A DNA stretch of 64,000 bases, from NCBI RefSeq assembly GCF_900107455.1, contig NZ_FNQB01000004.1, positions 382,193-446,192 of the forward strand, given 5' to 3'. A program made the position numbers and the translations under genes. The stretch comes from Asanoa ishikariensis (GTDB taxonomy: Bacteria > Actinomycetota > Actinomycetes > Mycobacteriales > Micromonosporaceae). Below the pieces are notes generated by a model. The model was not told the origin of the DNA, searched no databases, and worked only from the letters and a program-made list of their open reading frames with translations. Position 1 is the first letter of the stretch; each line of letters begins with the position of its first letter. Shown one piece after another: positions 17,857-25,594 of this stretch.

Positions 17857-17915
17857 TCGCGCAAGACACGGCTCGGATCACGGATCGACAGGTGTGAGAC
17901 GGCTTCGTGGTGACG

Positions 17916-18575
17916 TCACCGACGGGGGTTCGTCAGTGTCGCCAGGTTGTGTTCGGCGAGCTGGTGGCCGGCGGCGGCGGCCTCGCGGTACCACCGTTTC
18001 GCCTCGTCGGTGTCGCCCCGCCGGGCCGCGAGCAGGCCCAACCGGTTCATGGCCTCGGGATGGTGGTCGGCCAAGGCACGGCGAAACCAGTGCTCCGCCT
18101 CCTGGTCCCGGCCCTGGTCGTGGAACAGCAGCCCGAGCCGACATGCTGCGCGGGGATTGCCCGCGTCCACCGCCACCCGCTGCCAGCGCTCGGCCTCGGC
18201 GAAGTCGCCGCGATGGCGCAGCAGTTCACCTAGCTCGCTGGCCGGCATGAGCTGGCCCGCGTCGACGGCGATCCGCAGCCAATGCTCGGCCTCCTCGTCG
18301 CGGGCCAGGTCGACCAGCAGCGAACCCAGGTTGCCCGCGGCGCGCGCGTTCCCGGCCGTCGCGGCGGCCTGATGCAGCTCGACGGCTTTCGCGACGAGCC
18401 CGTGCTCCCAGGCGATGATGCCGAGCTCGGTCATCGCGTCGGTATGGCCGGCCGCGGCTGCGATCGAAAGATGGCGGTACGCCTTGACGAAATCGCCCTG
18501 CCTTCGCCAATGTGACCCGATCCGGTACGCGTCGTCGGTCGCGTCCGTGTCGGTCTCTTCAGCGAGCGGGGACAC
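17916..18575 (-). CDS. TPR/Sel1-repeat protein in the RiPP cluster
   Basis: A 219-residue protein built of about five repeats of roughly 36 residues with the pattern A-x2-LG-x-L-x5-G-x3-EAE-x-W-x-R-x-A (for example ASELGELLRHRGDFAEAERW and AACRLGLLFHDQGRDQEAEH). The GTG start overlaps the end of the HExxH gene by 17 bp, so it is co-transcribed. The repeats suggest protein or peptide binding; in this operon it may dock the precursor or the enzymes, which is inference. Confidence 0.85.
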   Translation of the reverse strand: MSPLAEETDTDATDDAYRIGSHWRRQGDFVKAYRHLSIAAAAGHTDAMTELGIIAWEHGLVAKAVELHQAAATAGNARAAGNLGSLLVDLARDEEAEHWLRIAVDAGQLMPASELGELLRHRGDFAEAERWQRVAVDAGNPRAACRLGLLFHDQGRDQEAEHWFRRALADHHPEAMNRLGLLAARRGDTDEAKRWYREAAAAGHQLAEHNLATLTNPRR

Positions 18576-20352
18576 GGACCGCGCTCCGCACGCCCAGCCA
18601 CCTCGCCAGTTCCACCGGACCGGCCGAACGCACCGCGCGGTGCAAGGCGCGCACGACCTCAGGACGGCTGGTCAACACCCGCGCCCCGTCCTCGTCACCG
18701 TTGCGGCGGCAGGCCAACGCCAGCCCCGCCCACTGCTCCGCCCGGTCCGGGTGCTCGACGAGCTGACGTTCATAACGGTCGATGGCGACCGCCCAGTCGC
18801 CGGCCACGTACGCGATGTCGGCCGGAGTCGCCTCGGCCGGCCGTTCCGCCCGCCCGTCGACGATCCGCCGGAACAGAGCCGGGTCGCGTAGCTGGATCTG
18901 CCGCGCTCTGACCCGGCCGCGTTCGCCGCTGAACTGGGTCCGTGCCACAGGACGGATCGTGTCGCCCACGGCATCGAGGTCCAGGCGCCGATCGTCGGCG
19001 TGGTGCCAGGCGGCGGCTAGCGCGTCGATCTCGGCCGCATCGGGGTGCAGGTTGAGCAGTCGCCACCGGAGCCAGTGGTCGGTCACGTCGTCGGCGGCGC
19101 TCGTCGCGTCGTCCGGCAGGTCCGGGTTCGGCCAGGACGCGACCTTGGCGCTCATCGCGCGGACGAAGCGCACGCCCTCGTCGGTCAGTAGGTCGGACTG
19201 CGTCAGGGTGTGCAGGGCGACCTCGACCTCACCGCGGGTACGCAGGAACTCGAACCGGGACTCCCGGTCGTCGCCGTTCTCCTGCCGGCGCCGCCAGAAG
19301 TCGCCGACGCCCATGAACGAGTAGGCGCCGTGCAGGATGCCGACCAGCGGGCGGGGATCGTCGCGCCACGGCGAGTACAGCAGCTCATTGCCCGAGGCCC
19401 GATGCAGCGGAATCAGTTCCAGCACCGCGTTCAGCATCGAGTGGAACAGCTCGTGGACGAGCGTGGTGGCGAACTTCTCCTCGTCGGCCGGGCGGGTGAG
19501 GAAGACGGCGCCGAACGCGTCGTTCGAGGTTATGCTCGCGCTCGCCAGGGCGGGCAGGTCAGCGAGCGGGATGAGCGAGCGCAGCGACTCGCCGGCCAGG
19601 CCGGCATGACGCGGATGCGACGAGACCAGCAGCGCCCAGGACCGCTCCAGCAGGTCCTGCCATCGGGCAAGCTCCGCGGTGGAGGCCCGCACGGCCAACG
19701 GTTCCAGGGTGTCGCGGTGCGGACTGAGGTCGTCGAGATCCGCGACGATGGTGCGTCCGTCGGCACTCGCGTGGAGCCGGCGCAGACCCCGCCAGCCGGG
19801 AGCGTCGCCGCTCGGGTCGGGCGGGATCGCCACCGTGCGGTCGCCCATGCGGACAACCGTGCCGGCCGGCTCGATCCGGATCGTCGCCGGATCGAACGCG
19901 TTCTCGTCCGCCAGGTGGGCCACCCCGAGCGTGGGCAGCATGACCTCACCCCGGCGCAGGGGCACGGTGACCTCTGCGGGGTGCCCCGCGCGGATCGCCG
20001 CGGCGGCGGCGACGGCGGCGATTTGTCCCACCACGACTCCGAGCGGCACGTCGTCCGCATCGGTCGTGGTGTGCAGCCGCCGCAGGCAGTGCGACAGCCA
20101 GGCACCGACCTGCGGATGGCCCAGCACCATCGTCACCGCCGTCGCGTCCGTCCGCTGCACCGCCGTGAGCAGCGCGATGTGCTGCCGCACCTCCGGGTGG
20201 GCGACGGCGGTGTCGTCGGCCAGTGCCCGTAGCTGCAGGAACCGCTTGGTCAGTTGGCCGTTCCGGAGGAGCCGGTACGTCTCGGGACGCGCGGCTCCGG
20301 CGGCGAGCGAGTCGAAGTCAGCACCGGAGAGGCCCAACGAGGTCAGCTTCAT
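18559..20352 (-). CDS. HExxH-motif peptide-modifying enzyme (aKG-HExxH peptide beta-hydroxylase-like)
   Basis: A 597-residue protein with HELFH (residues 300-304) inside TTLVHELFHSMLNAVLEL. The family of large actinobacterial 'HEXXH motif' proteins encoded beside FxsB-type radical SAM genes has the same layout and has been reclassified as alpha-ketoglutarate-dependent peptide beta-hydroxylases rather than proteases. The start ATG at 20352 overlaps the radical SAM stop as ATGA. The last 150 residues look TPR-like (AIDRYERQLVEHPDRAEQW). It should modify the precursor peptide together with the radical SAM enzyme. Family assignment is from motif and context; a metalloprotease role is the alternative. 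Confidence 0.8.
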   Translation of the reverse strand: MKLTSLGLSGADFDSLAAGAARPETYRLLRNGQLTKRFLQLRALADDTAVAHPEVRQHIALLTAVQRTDATAVTMVLGHPQVGAWLSHCLRRLHTTTDADDVPLGVVVGQIAAVAAAAAIRAGHPAEVTVPLRRGEVMLPTLGVAHLADENAFDPATIRIEPAGTVVRMGDRTVAIPPDPSGDAPGWRGLRRLHASADGRTIVADLDDLSPHRDTLEPLAVRASTAELARWQDLLERSWALLVSSHPRHAGLAGESLRSLIPLADLPALASASITSNDAFGAVFLTRPADEEKFATTLVHELFHSMLNAVLELIPLHRASGNELLYSPWRDDPRPLVGILHGAYSFMGVGDFWRRRQENGDDRESRFEFLRTRGEVEVALHTLTQSDLLTDEGVRFVRAMSAKVASWPNPDLPDDATSAADDVTDHWLRWRLLNLHPDAAEIDALAAAWHHADDRRLDLDAVGDTIRPVARTQFSGERGRVRARQIQLRDPALFRRIVDGRAERPAEATPADIAYVAGDWAVAIDRYERQLVEHPDRAEQWAGLALACRRNGDEDGARVLTSRPEVVRALHRAVRSAGPVELARWLGVRSAVRVPAR

Positions 20353-21560
20353 GCGGGACGCTCCACAAGGTCGCGCAGGTCGGTCGTGACGCGGTCGTTG
20401 ATGTGCGTGATCAGGGTGAACAGGTCCGGGCAGTACACGGACGGGTTCAGGAACCCGCTCCCGGCGCGGTACCGGTGTGGGAAGTAGCCGGCGCCACAGA
20501 CGTCGCGTACCGCGCATCGCTGACAGGTGTCGCACAGGGCCGACATGCCGACCTGGCGGGACACCGTCATGGGATGGTTCAGGGCGTCGTCGAAGGTGTG
20601 ACGGAAGACGTCCAGCCCCGTCTCCGGCGCCCCCGGGAACGTCGCCTTCAAGGTGTCCACCTGTTGGATCGAACCGTCCGTGTCGACCACCACGAGCGCG
20701 CGCGGCTCGAGCCCGATCGTCTCCACCTGGCCATGGCCACCAAGGAGGAGGTACAGCATGGAGTTGAGGAAGCGGATCCGGGTCTCCTGTCGGGGAGCGC
20801 CGTACCAGCGGTCGAACACGGCGATCAACCAGTCCGCGTACGGTGTGGCGGCCGGATCGGCGGTGCGGCCCGGCGGCGGCGCGTCCCAGGTGCCGTGTGG
20901 AAGCAGGAAGTCCACCAGCGGCGGCTCGAACGACAGCAGCGTCTCGTAGGTCTCGACCGGGGGGTTTTCCAGGTCGATCGTGCACAGGAGGTGGGAGAAG
21001 AGCCGGCGGTAGCGATCCTGGCGTAGCCGCTCGATCCCGCGGACCACAGCGTCGTAGCTCTCCCGGCCGCTGGCGTCACGGCGGTGCCGGTTTCCGCTGC
21101 GGTTCCCGTCCAGGCTGATGCTCACCATGACATCCAGGTCCAGCAGGCGATCCAGCACCCGGTCGGTCAGCAGGGTGCCGTTCGTCTGCATCCGGAACGT
21201 CAGGTCGACCCCGGCGGGCGTCGCGTGCCGGATGGCGTCCACCGCGTGCGCGATGCCGTCCGGGCCGGCCAGCAGCGGCTCCCCACCGTGCAGGACGATG
21301 TTGACGGCGCCCAGGTCGTGTGCGGCGGCGTGCTCGCCAATGCGGCGGGCCGTCTGCTCGACGGTCGCTGTCGACATGCCGCGTGGGCGGTCCCGCCAAG
21401 ACCGGTCCGCCATCTCGTAGATGTAGCAGTAGTCGCACGACAGGTTGCACCAGCCGTGCAGCTTGAGAATGAACTGCTGGAACGGGTACGGCTGCCAGAT
21501 CCGCGCCGCGCGTACCGAGGCCATCCACGAGTCGGTCGGCCACTGGACCGGAACTGTCAT
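20349..21560 (-). CDS. Radical SAM/SPASM peptide-modifying enzyme (FxsB-like)
   Basis: A 403-residue radical SAM enzyme. The [4Fe-4S] motif is CNLSCDYC (Cys38, Cys42, Cys45) preceded by the family-typical PFQQFILKLHGWC and followed by YIYEMADRSW. INIVLHGGEPLL-type and RMQTNGTLL motifs mark the SAM-binding barrel. A C-terminal SPASM-like cysteine set is in CDTCQRCAVRDVCGAGYFPH and a later Cys-Pro. These features match FxsB, which forms three-residue cyclophane cross-links in FxSxx-COOH peptides. ATG at 21560 has GGAGG 4-5 bases upstream. The candidate precursor lies directly upstream. The exact cross-link cannot be predicted. Confidence 0.88.
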   Translation of the reverse strand: MTVPVQWPTDSWMASVRAARIWQPYPFQQFILKLHGWCNLSCDYCYIYEMADRSWRDRPRGMSTATVEQTARRIGEHAAAHDLGAVNIVLHGGEPLLAGPDGIAHAVDAIRHATPAGVDLTFRMQTNGTLLTDRVLDRLLDLDVMVSISLDGNRSGNRHRRDASGRESYDAVVRGIERLRQDRYRRLFSHLLCTIDLENPPVETYETLLSFEPPLVDFLLPHGTWDAPPPGRTADPAATPYADWLIAVFDRWYGAPRQETRIRFLNSMLYLLLGGHGQVETIGLEPRALVVVDTDGSIQQVDTLKATFPGAPETGLDVFRHTFDDALNHPMTVSRQVGMSALCDTCQRCAVRDVCGAGYFPHRYRAGSGFLNPSVYCPDLFTLITHINDRVTTDLRDLVERPA

Positions 21561-21581
21561 CTGCCCTCCACGATGGAATGG

Positions 21582-21605
21582 TGGGCCGCGGAGAGCCACG
21601 GCCCA
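21582..21605. terminator. Hairpin between precursor and radical SAM gene (attenuator candidate)
   Basis: TGGGCCG at 21582-21588 pairs with CGGCCCA at 21599-21605, and two further G-C pairs close an AGAG loop. It lies in the 65-bp gap after the precursor stop. A hairpin here is typical of RiPP operons, where partial termination keeps precursor mRNA more abundant than enzyme mRNA. Confidence 0.5.
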
Positions 21606-21625
21606 GCCGCTCGGCGGTTGGTCCG

Positions 21626-21898
21626 TCAGCTTCCGTGGGCAGCGAAGCCGAGGGTTGCCGTCCGGCCCATGTTTCGGGCGGCCTGGACCGCGGTGGCGAG
21701 GACCGAGTCATCCGACGTCATCAGCTCGACGAGGTCGGCCTGCTCGATGACGGGCAACGCGGATGCGAAACTGGCCACCTTGGCGGCCACCTCGGTGGGC
21801 GCGAGTTGCTCACCCGCGATGGTGACTCCGGCGACCGCGGCGGTGACGGCCAGTGCGGCACCACCGACGGCGACTGGCTTCTCGATGTGCGACCTCAT
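21626..21898 (-). CDS. Candidate RiPP precursor peptide
   Basis: A 90-residue open frame with a strong ribosome site (GAGGAGG, 6 bases before ATG at 21898), co-oriented with and just upstream of the FxsB-like gene. It has a hydrophobic stretch (about residues 8-30, KPVAVGGAALAVTAAVAGVT and following), an acidic/helical middle (VIEQADLVELMTSDDSV) and a C-terminus TLGFAAHGS. FxsA precursors end in FxSxx; this one does not, though FAS occurs inside at 44-46, so it is a variant core or a different class. Its small size, position and ribosome site support a precursor, but no product is known. Confidence 0.65.
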   Translation of the reverse strand: MRSHIEKPVAVGGAALAVTAAVAGVTIAGEQLAPTEVAAKVASFASALPVIEQADLVELMTSDDSVLATAVQAARNMGRTATLGFAAHGS

Positions 21899-22007
21899 GG
21901 AGAACCTCCTCATAGTCCTGTGCGTACGGGACATCGTGAAGTCGATGATCGCCGCCCAGGGTTGTGAGGCCGTTGTGAAGCCGTTGTCGCCCGCCAGCTC
22001 GAAGGAA

Positions 22008-23360
22008 CTATGAGACTCCGTGGTGGATCTGGACGCCGGCCTCTGCCATCGCCTTGATGATCTGGGCGGACTCGCCGAAACCGATGAGGAGCACGCCGTC
22101 GGGCTTGGTGGTCTTGATCTGGCTGGCGCCGGTGCTGAAGTCGATGTCCGGCGCACCGGGCGTCGGCGGCTCGTACTCCATCGTCTCGACCTTGTCGGTC
22201 GGGAACCCGGCCTTCTCCAACTCGGAGATGACGTTCTCCTGGAGGCCGGTGCCGTACGAGTCGTCGCGCGCCACGATCGCGAGCTTGTGCGGGCCGTCGC
22301 GGAGGATGACGTCGGCCAGCGCGCGGCCTTGCAGGATGTCGGACGGCGAGGTGCGGAAGAACAGGCCCTTGTCGTCGATCGTGCTGAGCCCGGCGTCGGT
22401 GTTGCAGGGTGAGAAGAGGATCAGGCCGGCCTTGACCACGTCGGGCAGCACCTCGCGGGAGATGCTCGACGCGCCGGCCCCGATGATCACGCTGACCTTG
22501 GCGGCGACGTGCTTGGCCACGGTCTCCTTCGCGACGTCCGGGTTGGTGCCGTCGTCGCCGGGCACCCACTGCACGTCCTTGGCGAACACACCGCCGGCCG
22601 CGTTGACCTCCTGGATGGCGAGCGCCGCGCCGGCCTCCATCGGCGGGTTGGCCAGGGCCAGGTCGCCGGTCTCCGGCAACAGCCCGCCGATCTTCAGCGC
22701 CTGCACGTCGCGCGCCGGCACCGCTCGCGGCGGCTTCTTCGTGGAAGTGGTCGACTCGTCGCCCGCGCCGACGTACTCCGTCTTGCTGTCGTCGAGCTTG
22801 TCCTCGGGTCCGAAGTGGAGCGTCGCGTAGCTCGCGGTGGACGGCTCGCCCGCGTCGGTGAACCCGCCGCGGGTCAGCGAGATCCCGCGGTAGTTGAGGT
22901 CGGTGCCCGCACGCGCGAGCGCCAGGCAGTCGGCCACGGCCGTGCACTCGGTGCCGCCGGTGGTGATCGAGTTGATCTGGCGGGCGATCGTGCGCGGGTC
23001 GTTGCTGCCGGCCTGTTCCGCGGCGAGCGTGCTGATCACCACGGCGTCGTAGGTCTCGCCCGCGAACAGGTAGTCGGTCAGGCCGGGGTGCACCGCGTTG
23101 AGCCGCGACTTGAAGTCCTCGGACAGCGGGGTGAGCGGGGTGGTCCCCTTCATCCCGGCCAGCAGTCCGGCCTGGTTCGAGAACTCGTCACCGAACGTGT
23201 TGATCATATTTCCGTCGGTGCCGTACAGCCGCGTGAGGCCGGCGGTCGTGCCGCTGTCGGCGCCCTGCGGCGGCGTTCCCTGCTGGCAGGCGGCGACGGT
23301 CAAGAGCAGCGTGGCGGACATGGCGGTGGCCAGCCCGCGCGCTCCGGTGGAGACGTGCAT
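22008..23360 (-). CDS. Branched-chain amino acid-type ABC binding protein with circularly permuted halves
   Basis: A 450-residue lipoprotein (signal peptide with cleavage before Cys25 in TVAACQQ). Its family is LivK-like type 1 binding proteins, but the order is swapped. Residues 42-200 (from LYGTDGNMINTFGD, through ETYDAVVISTLAAEQAGS to GGFTDAGEPSTASYATLHFG) are what normally ends such proteins. After a polar linker (201-221, DESTTSTKKPPRAVPARD) residues 222-445 (LKIGGLLPETGDLA, AGAALAIQEVNAAGGV, GLFFRTSPSDILQGRALADV, VLLIGFGESAQIIKAM) are what normally begins them. The end AEAGVQIHHGVS would join directly to LTRLYGTDGN in the normal order. No permease or ATPase lies nearby. The frame is uninterrupted, so it is probably a working protein. 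Confidence 0.9.
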   Translation of the reverse strand: MHVSTGARGLATAMSATLLLTVAACQQGTPPQGADSGTTAGLTRLYGTDGNMINTFGDEFSNQAGLLAGMKGTTPLTPLSEDFKSRLNAVHPGLTDYLFAGETYDAVVISTLAAEQAGSNDPRTIARQINSITTGGTECTAVADCLALARAGTDLNYRGISLTRGGFTDAGEPSTASYATLHFGPEDKLDDSKTEYVGAGDESTTSTKKPPRAVPARDVQALKIGGLLPETGDLALANPPMEAGAALAIQEVNAAGGVFAKDVQWVPGDDGTNPDVAKETVAKHVAAKVSVIIGAGASSISREVLPDVVKAGLILFSPCNTDAGLSTIDDKGLFFRTSPSDILQGRALADVILRDGPHKLAIVARDDSYGTGLQENVISELEKAGFPTDKVETMEYEPPTPGAPDIDFSTGASQIKTTKPDGVLLIGFGESAQIIKAMAEAGVQIHHGVS

Positions 23361-23535
23361 GGGGTTGTGTGTCCTTCCTCCCCCAGGTCAGAACCGGGAA
23401 AGCCTGCCACATTCAATATGTTGCATGCCGTTCGCGGAGGTACTGCCGCGTAACAAGGACCCGCAGGTCAGAGCGCGTACGCTTGCCCGCGGTTCGGGAC
23501 GGTGCACCGCGTGATCGGGACGGAGGCGGACGGAG

Positions 23536-24426
23536 ATGCCGAAAGCTGGCGCCAGGGCGGCGCTCCTGCTGTTCCTGGTCGGCTGCATCAGCCTGGCCTT
23601 GGGCGCCTGTTCCAGCGTCAAGGCCGCGCCGACGGACCGCCAGGCGGCCGTGACGCCGTCGTTGGCCCCGTCTCCGTCGAAGTCGCCGGCCGCGCACACC
23701 CCCTCGCCGAGCCCCACGGTCATCCGGGTCGGGAACGCCACTCCCGCACCACGCTGGCTGGGAACGCGCGTCCTCACCACGGGCGTGGCAAAGCCCACAC
23801 CGCCCGAGCTCCGCAACCGTTCGATCATCACGGTCGACGACCTGCCACCGCCGGCGGACGGCCGCTTCCACGCGACGAACCGCGCCGTCCCGGCCGACGT
23901 CCTGGCCAGGTCCACCTGGACCAAGGGCTGCCCGGTGGCCGCGACCGACCTGCGCTACCTGACGGTCGGCTTCCGGGGCTTCGACGGCCGCGCCCACACC
24001 GGCGAACTGCTGGTCAACGCCAAGGCGGCCAACGACCTGATCAAGGTGTTCCGCCAGCTCTTCGCCGCGAACTTCCCGATCGAGCGCATGCACATCTCCA
24101 GCGCCGCCGACCTGAACGCGCCGTCGACCGGTGACGGCAACACCACGGAGGCGTTCGCCTGCCGGCCGGTACGGGGTCAGAGCGCGTGGTCGCAGCACTC
24201 GTACGGGCTCGCCGTGGACGTCAACCCGTTCCAGAACCCGTACCAGAAGGGCAAGGTCGTGCTGCCGGAGCTGGCCACCTCGTACCTAGACCGGGCCAAG
24301 TCCCGGCCCGGCATGGTGGCCCACAGCAACGCGGCGGTGAAGGCGTTCGCCTCGGTCGGCTGGCAGTGGGGCGGCGACTACCGCTCGCTCAAGGACTACA
24401 TGCACTTCTCCGCGAACGGCGGCTGA
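23536..24426 (+). CDS. M15-family peptidoglycan peptidase, lipoprotein
   Basis: A 296-residue zinc peptidase of the VanY/L-alanyl-D-glutamate peptidase type. The N-terminus is a lipoprotein signal peptide (LFLVGCISLALGACSS), followed by a long Pro/Thr/Ser-rich spacer (to about residue 95). The catalytic domain has WSQHSYGLAVDVNPFQNPY (zinc His and Asp) and WGGDYRSLKDYMHFS (second zinc His). It probably trims cell-wall stem peptides outside the membrane. It converges with the DedA-PAP2 operon, leaving 6 bp. Confidence 0.9.
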   Translation: MPKAGARAALLLFLVGCISLALGACSSVKAAPTDRQAAVTPSLAPSPSKSPAAHTPSPSPTVIRVGNATPAPRWLGTRVLTTGVAKPTPPELRNRSIITVDDLPPPADGRFHATNRAVPADVLARSTWTKGCPVAATDLRYLTVGFRGFDGRAHTGELLVNAKAANDLIKVFRQLFAANFPIERMHISSAADLNAPSTGDGNTTEAFACRPVRGQSAWSQHSYGLAVDVNPFQNPYQKGKVVLPELATSYLDRAKSRPGMVAHSNAAVKAFASVGWQWGGDYRSLKDYMHFSANGG

Positions 24427-24432
24427 ACCCGG

Positions 24433-25044
24433 TCAACCGACGCGTGAACGGCGGCGGGACCGGGCGAGCGAGACGGCGACCGGCGCGAGCGACAGCGCGA
24501 CGATGCCGACGAGGATGAGCTCGATGTGGTTGTGGACGAACGCGACCTGGCCGAGGAAATAGCCGACCACGGTCACGCCGCAGCCCCACAGGACCCCGCC
24601 GAGCACGTTGAACAGGACGAAGGTCCGGTACGGCATCCGGCTCGCGCCGGCCACGATCGGCGTGAAGGTGCGGACCACCGGGATGAACCGCGCCAGCACG
24701 ATCGACCGGCCGCCGTGTCGCTGGAAGAAGGCTTCAGCCCGGTCGAGATTCTCGCGCTTGAACAGGCGAGAGTCCGGGCGGCGGAAGATCCGGGGTCCGG
24801 CACGCCTGCCGAACAGGTAGCCGACCTGGTCGCCCGCGATCGCGGCGACGGCGATCAGGACACAGGCCAGCCAGAGCGACAGGTGCAGGTAGCGGCCGTC
24901 GGCGATCAGCAAACCGACGGTGAACAGCAGCGAGTCGCCGGGCAGGAAGAAGCCGATCAACAGGCCGGACTCGGCGAACACCGCGCCGAGGACGCCGGCG
25001 ACGCCCAGTGTCGAGATCAGCCACTCGGGGTTCAGCACGTTCAT
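24433..25044 (-). CDS. DedA-family membrane protein
   Basis: A 203-residue polytopic protein. Family motifs are GLLIGFFLPGDSLLFTVGLL, AAIAGDQVGYLFGRRAG and the amphipathic loop FFQRHGGRSIVLARFIPVVR followed by TFTPIVAGASRMPYRTFVLF, containing the conserved F/Y-x-R-x3-P-x-R. DedA proteins of the UptA type return undecaprenyl phosphate across the membrane. It overlaps the PAP2 gene by 4 bp (ATGA), which fits a joint role in recycling the cell-wall lipid carrier. Confidence 0.92.
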   Translation of the reverse strand: MNVLNPEWLISTLGVAGVLGAVFAESGLLIGFFLPGDSLLFTVGLLIADGRYLHLSLWLACVLIAVAAIAGDQVGYLFGRRAGPRIFRRPDSRLFKRENLDRAEAFFQRHGGRSIVLARFIPVVRTFTPIVAGASRMPYRTFVLFNVLGGVLWGCGVTVVGYFLGQVAFVHNHIELILVGIVALSLAPVAVSLARSRRRSRVG

Positions 25045-25562
25045 CGCGGGACCCTCCGCCCAAGTCGGGTGCCGGCAGCGACGACTCCGACGGCGGCCAC
25101 GGCCACCAGGAAGCTGGCCAGCACATCGGCCGGATAGTGCACGCCGACCCAGATGCGAGCGAGTCCGACCAGCGCCGCACCGACGAGCAGCACCGCGCCC
25201 CAGGTCCGGTCCAGGAACCAGCCGATGGCCAGCGCCAGCGCGAACGCCGCGGTCGCGTGGTCACTCGGCAAGGACGTGCCGGGGGCGTGCGCGATCAGTT
25301 GGTGCACCTGGTGCGACTGGAACGGACGTTGCTCGAGGCCGAAGCCGGACAGGACGGCGCCCAGAAGAAAGGCGACGACCAGCACGGCACCGACCTGACC
25401 CACCTGCTGGTATTCGCGCCGGCGCAGCGCCAACCACGCCCGGGCGGCGCCGGCCGCGAACAGGAGCACGATCAGCCAGATCGCGGCAAACTCGATGGGG
25501 TCGTCAACGGCGTCGACGCGGCCGGCCATCGAGTTGATCGCCTGGAAGAGCGTGTAGTTCAC
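25041..25562 (-). CDS. PAP2-family phosphatase (undecaprenyl pyrophosphate phosphatase candidate)
   Basis: About 173 residues from a GTG at 25562 (AGGAG 10 bases upstream). The three PAP2 motifs are present in order: RP in LEQRPFQSHQ, PSDH in TSLPSDHATAAF, and R-x6-H-x3-D in ARIWVGVHYPADVLAS. Five or six membrane helices surround them. Such proteins (PgpB/BcrC type) remove a phosphate from undecaprenyl pyrophosphate or phosphatidylglycerol phosphate outside the membrane. A BlaI-type operator overlaps its ribosome site, and DedA follows in the same operon. The frame stays open further upstream, but that part lacks family similarity. Confidence 0.9.
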   Translation of the reverse strand: MNYTLFQAINSMAGRVDAVDDPIEFAAIWLIVLLFAAGAARAWLALRRREYQQVGQVGAVLVVAFLLGAVLSGFGLEQRPFQSHQVHQLIAHAPGTSLPSDHATAAFALALAIGWFLDRTWGAVLLVGAALVGLARIWVGVHYPADVLASFLVAVAAVGVVAAGTRLGRRVPR

Positions 25563-25570
25563 ACCAGCAA

Positions 25571-25593
25571 AGCTCCTACAAGTTGTAGGTGCT
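25571..25593. promoter_or_regulatory. BlaI/MecI-type operator in front of PAP2-dedA
   Basis: CCTACAAGTTGTAGG (25575-25589) is a perfect 7+1+7 palindrome, extended by AGC/GCT outer arms to 25571-25593. It contains the TACA/TGTA core of BlaI/MecI operators. It covers the ribosome site of the PAP2 gene, so binding would block the operon. A second site with the same arms lies in front of blaI. Confidence 0.75.
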
Positions 25594-25594
25594 G

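Noticed and set aside
18559-20352. HExxH protein as a plain zinc protease
   Set aside because: The layout and the radical SAM neighbour fit the peptide hydroxylase family better; no secretion signal is present.
21626-21898. Canonical FxSxx-COOH precursor
   Set aside because: The C-terminus is GFAAHGS, so the canonical motif is absent; it is kept only as a precursor candidate.
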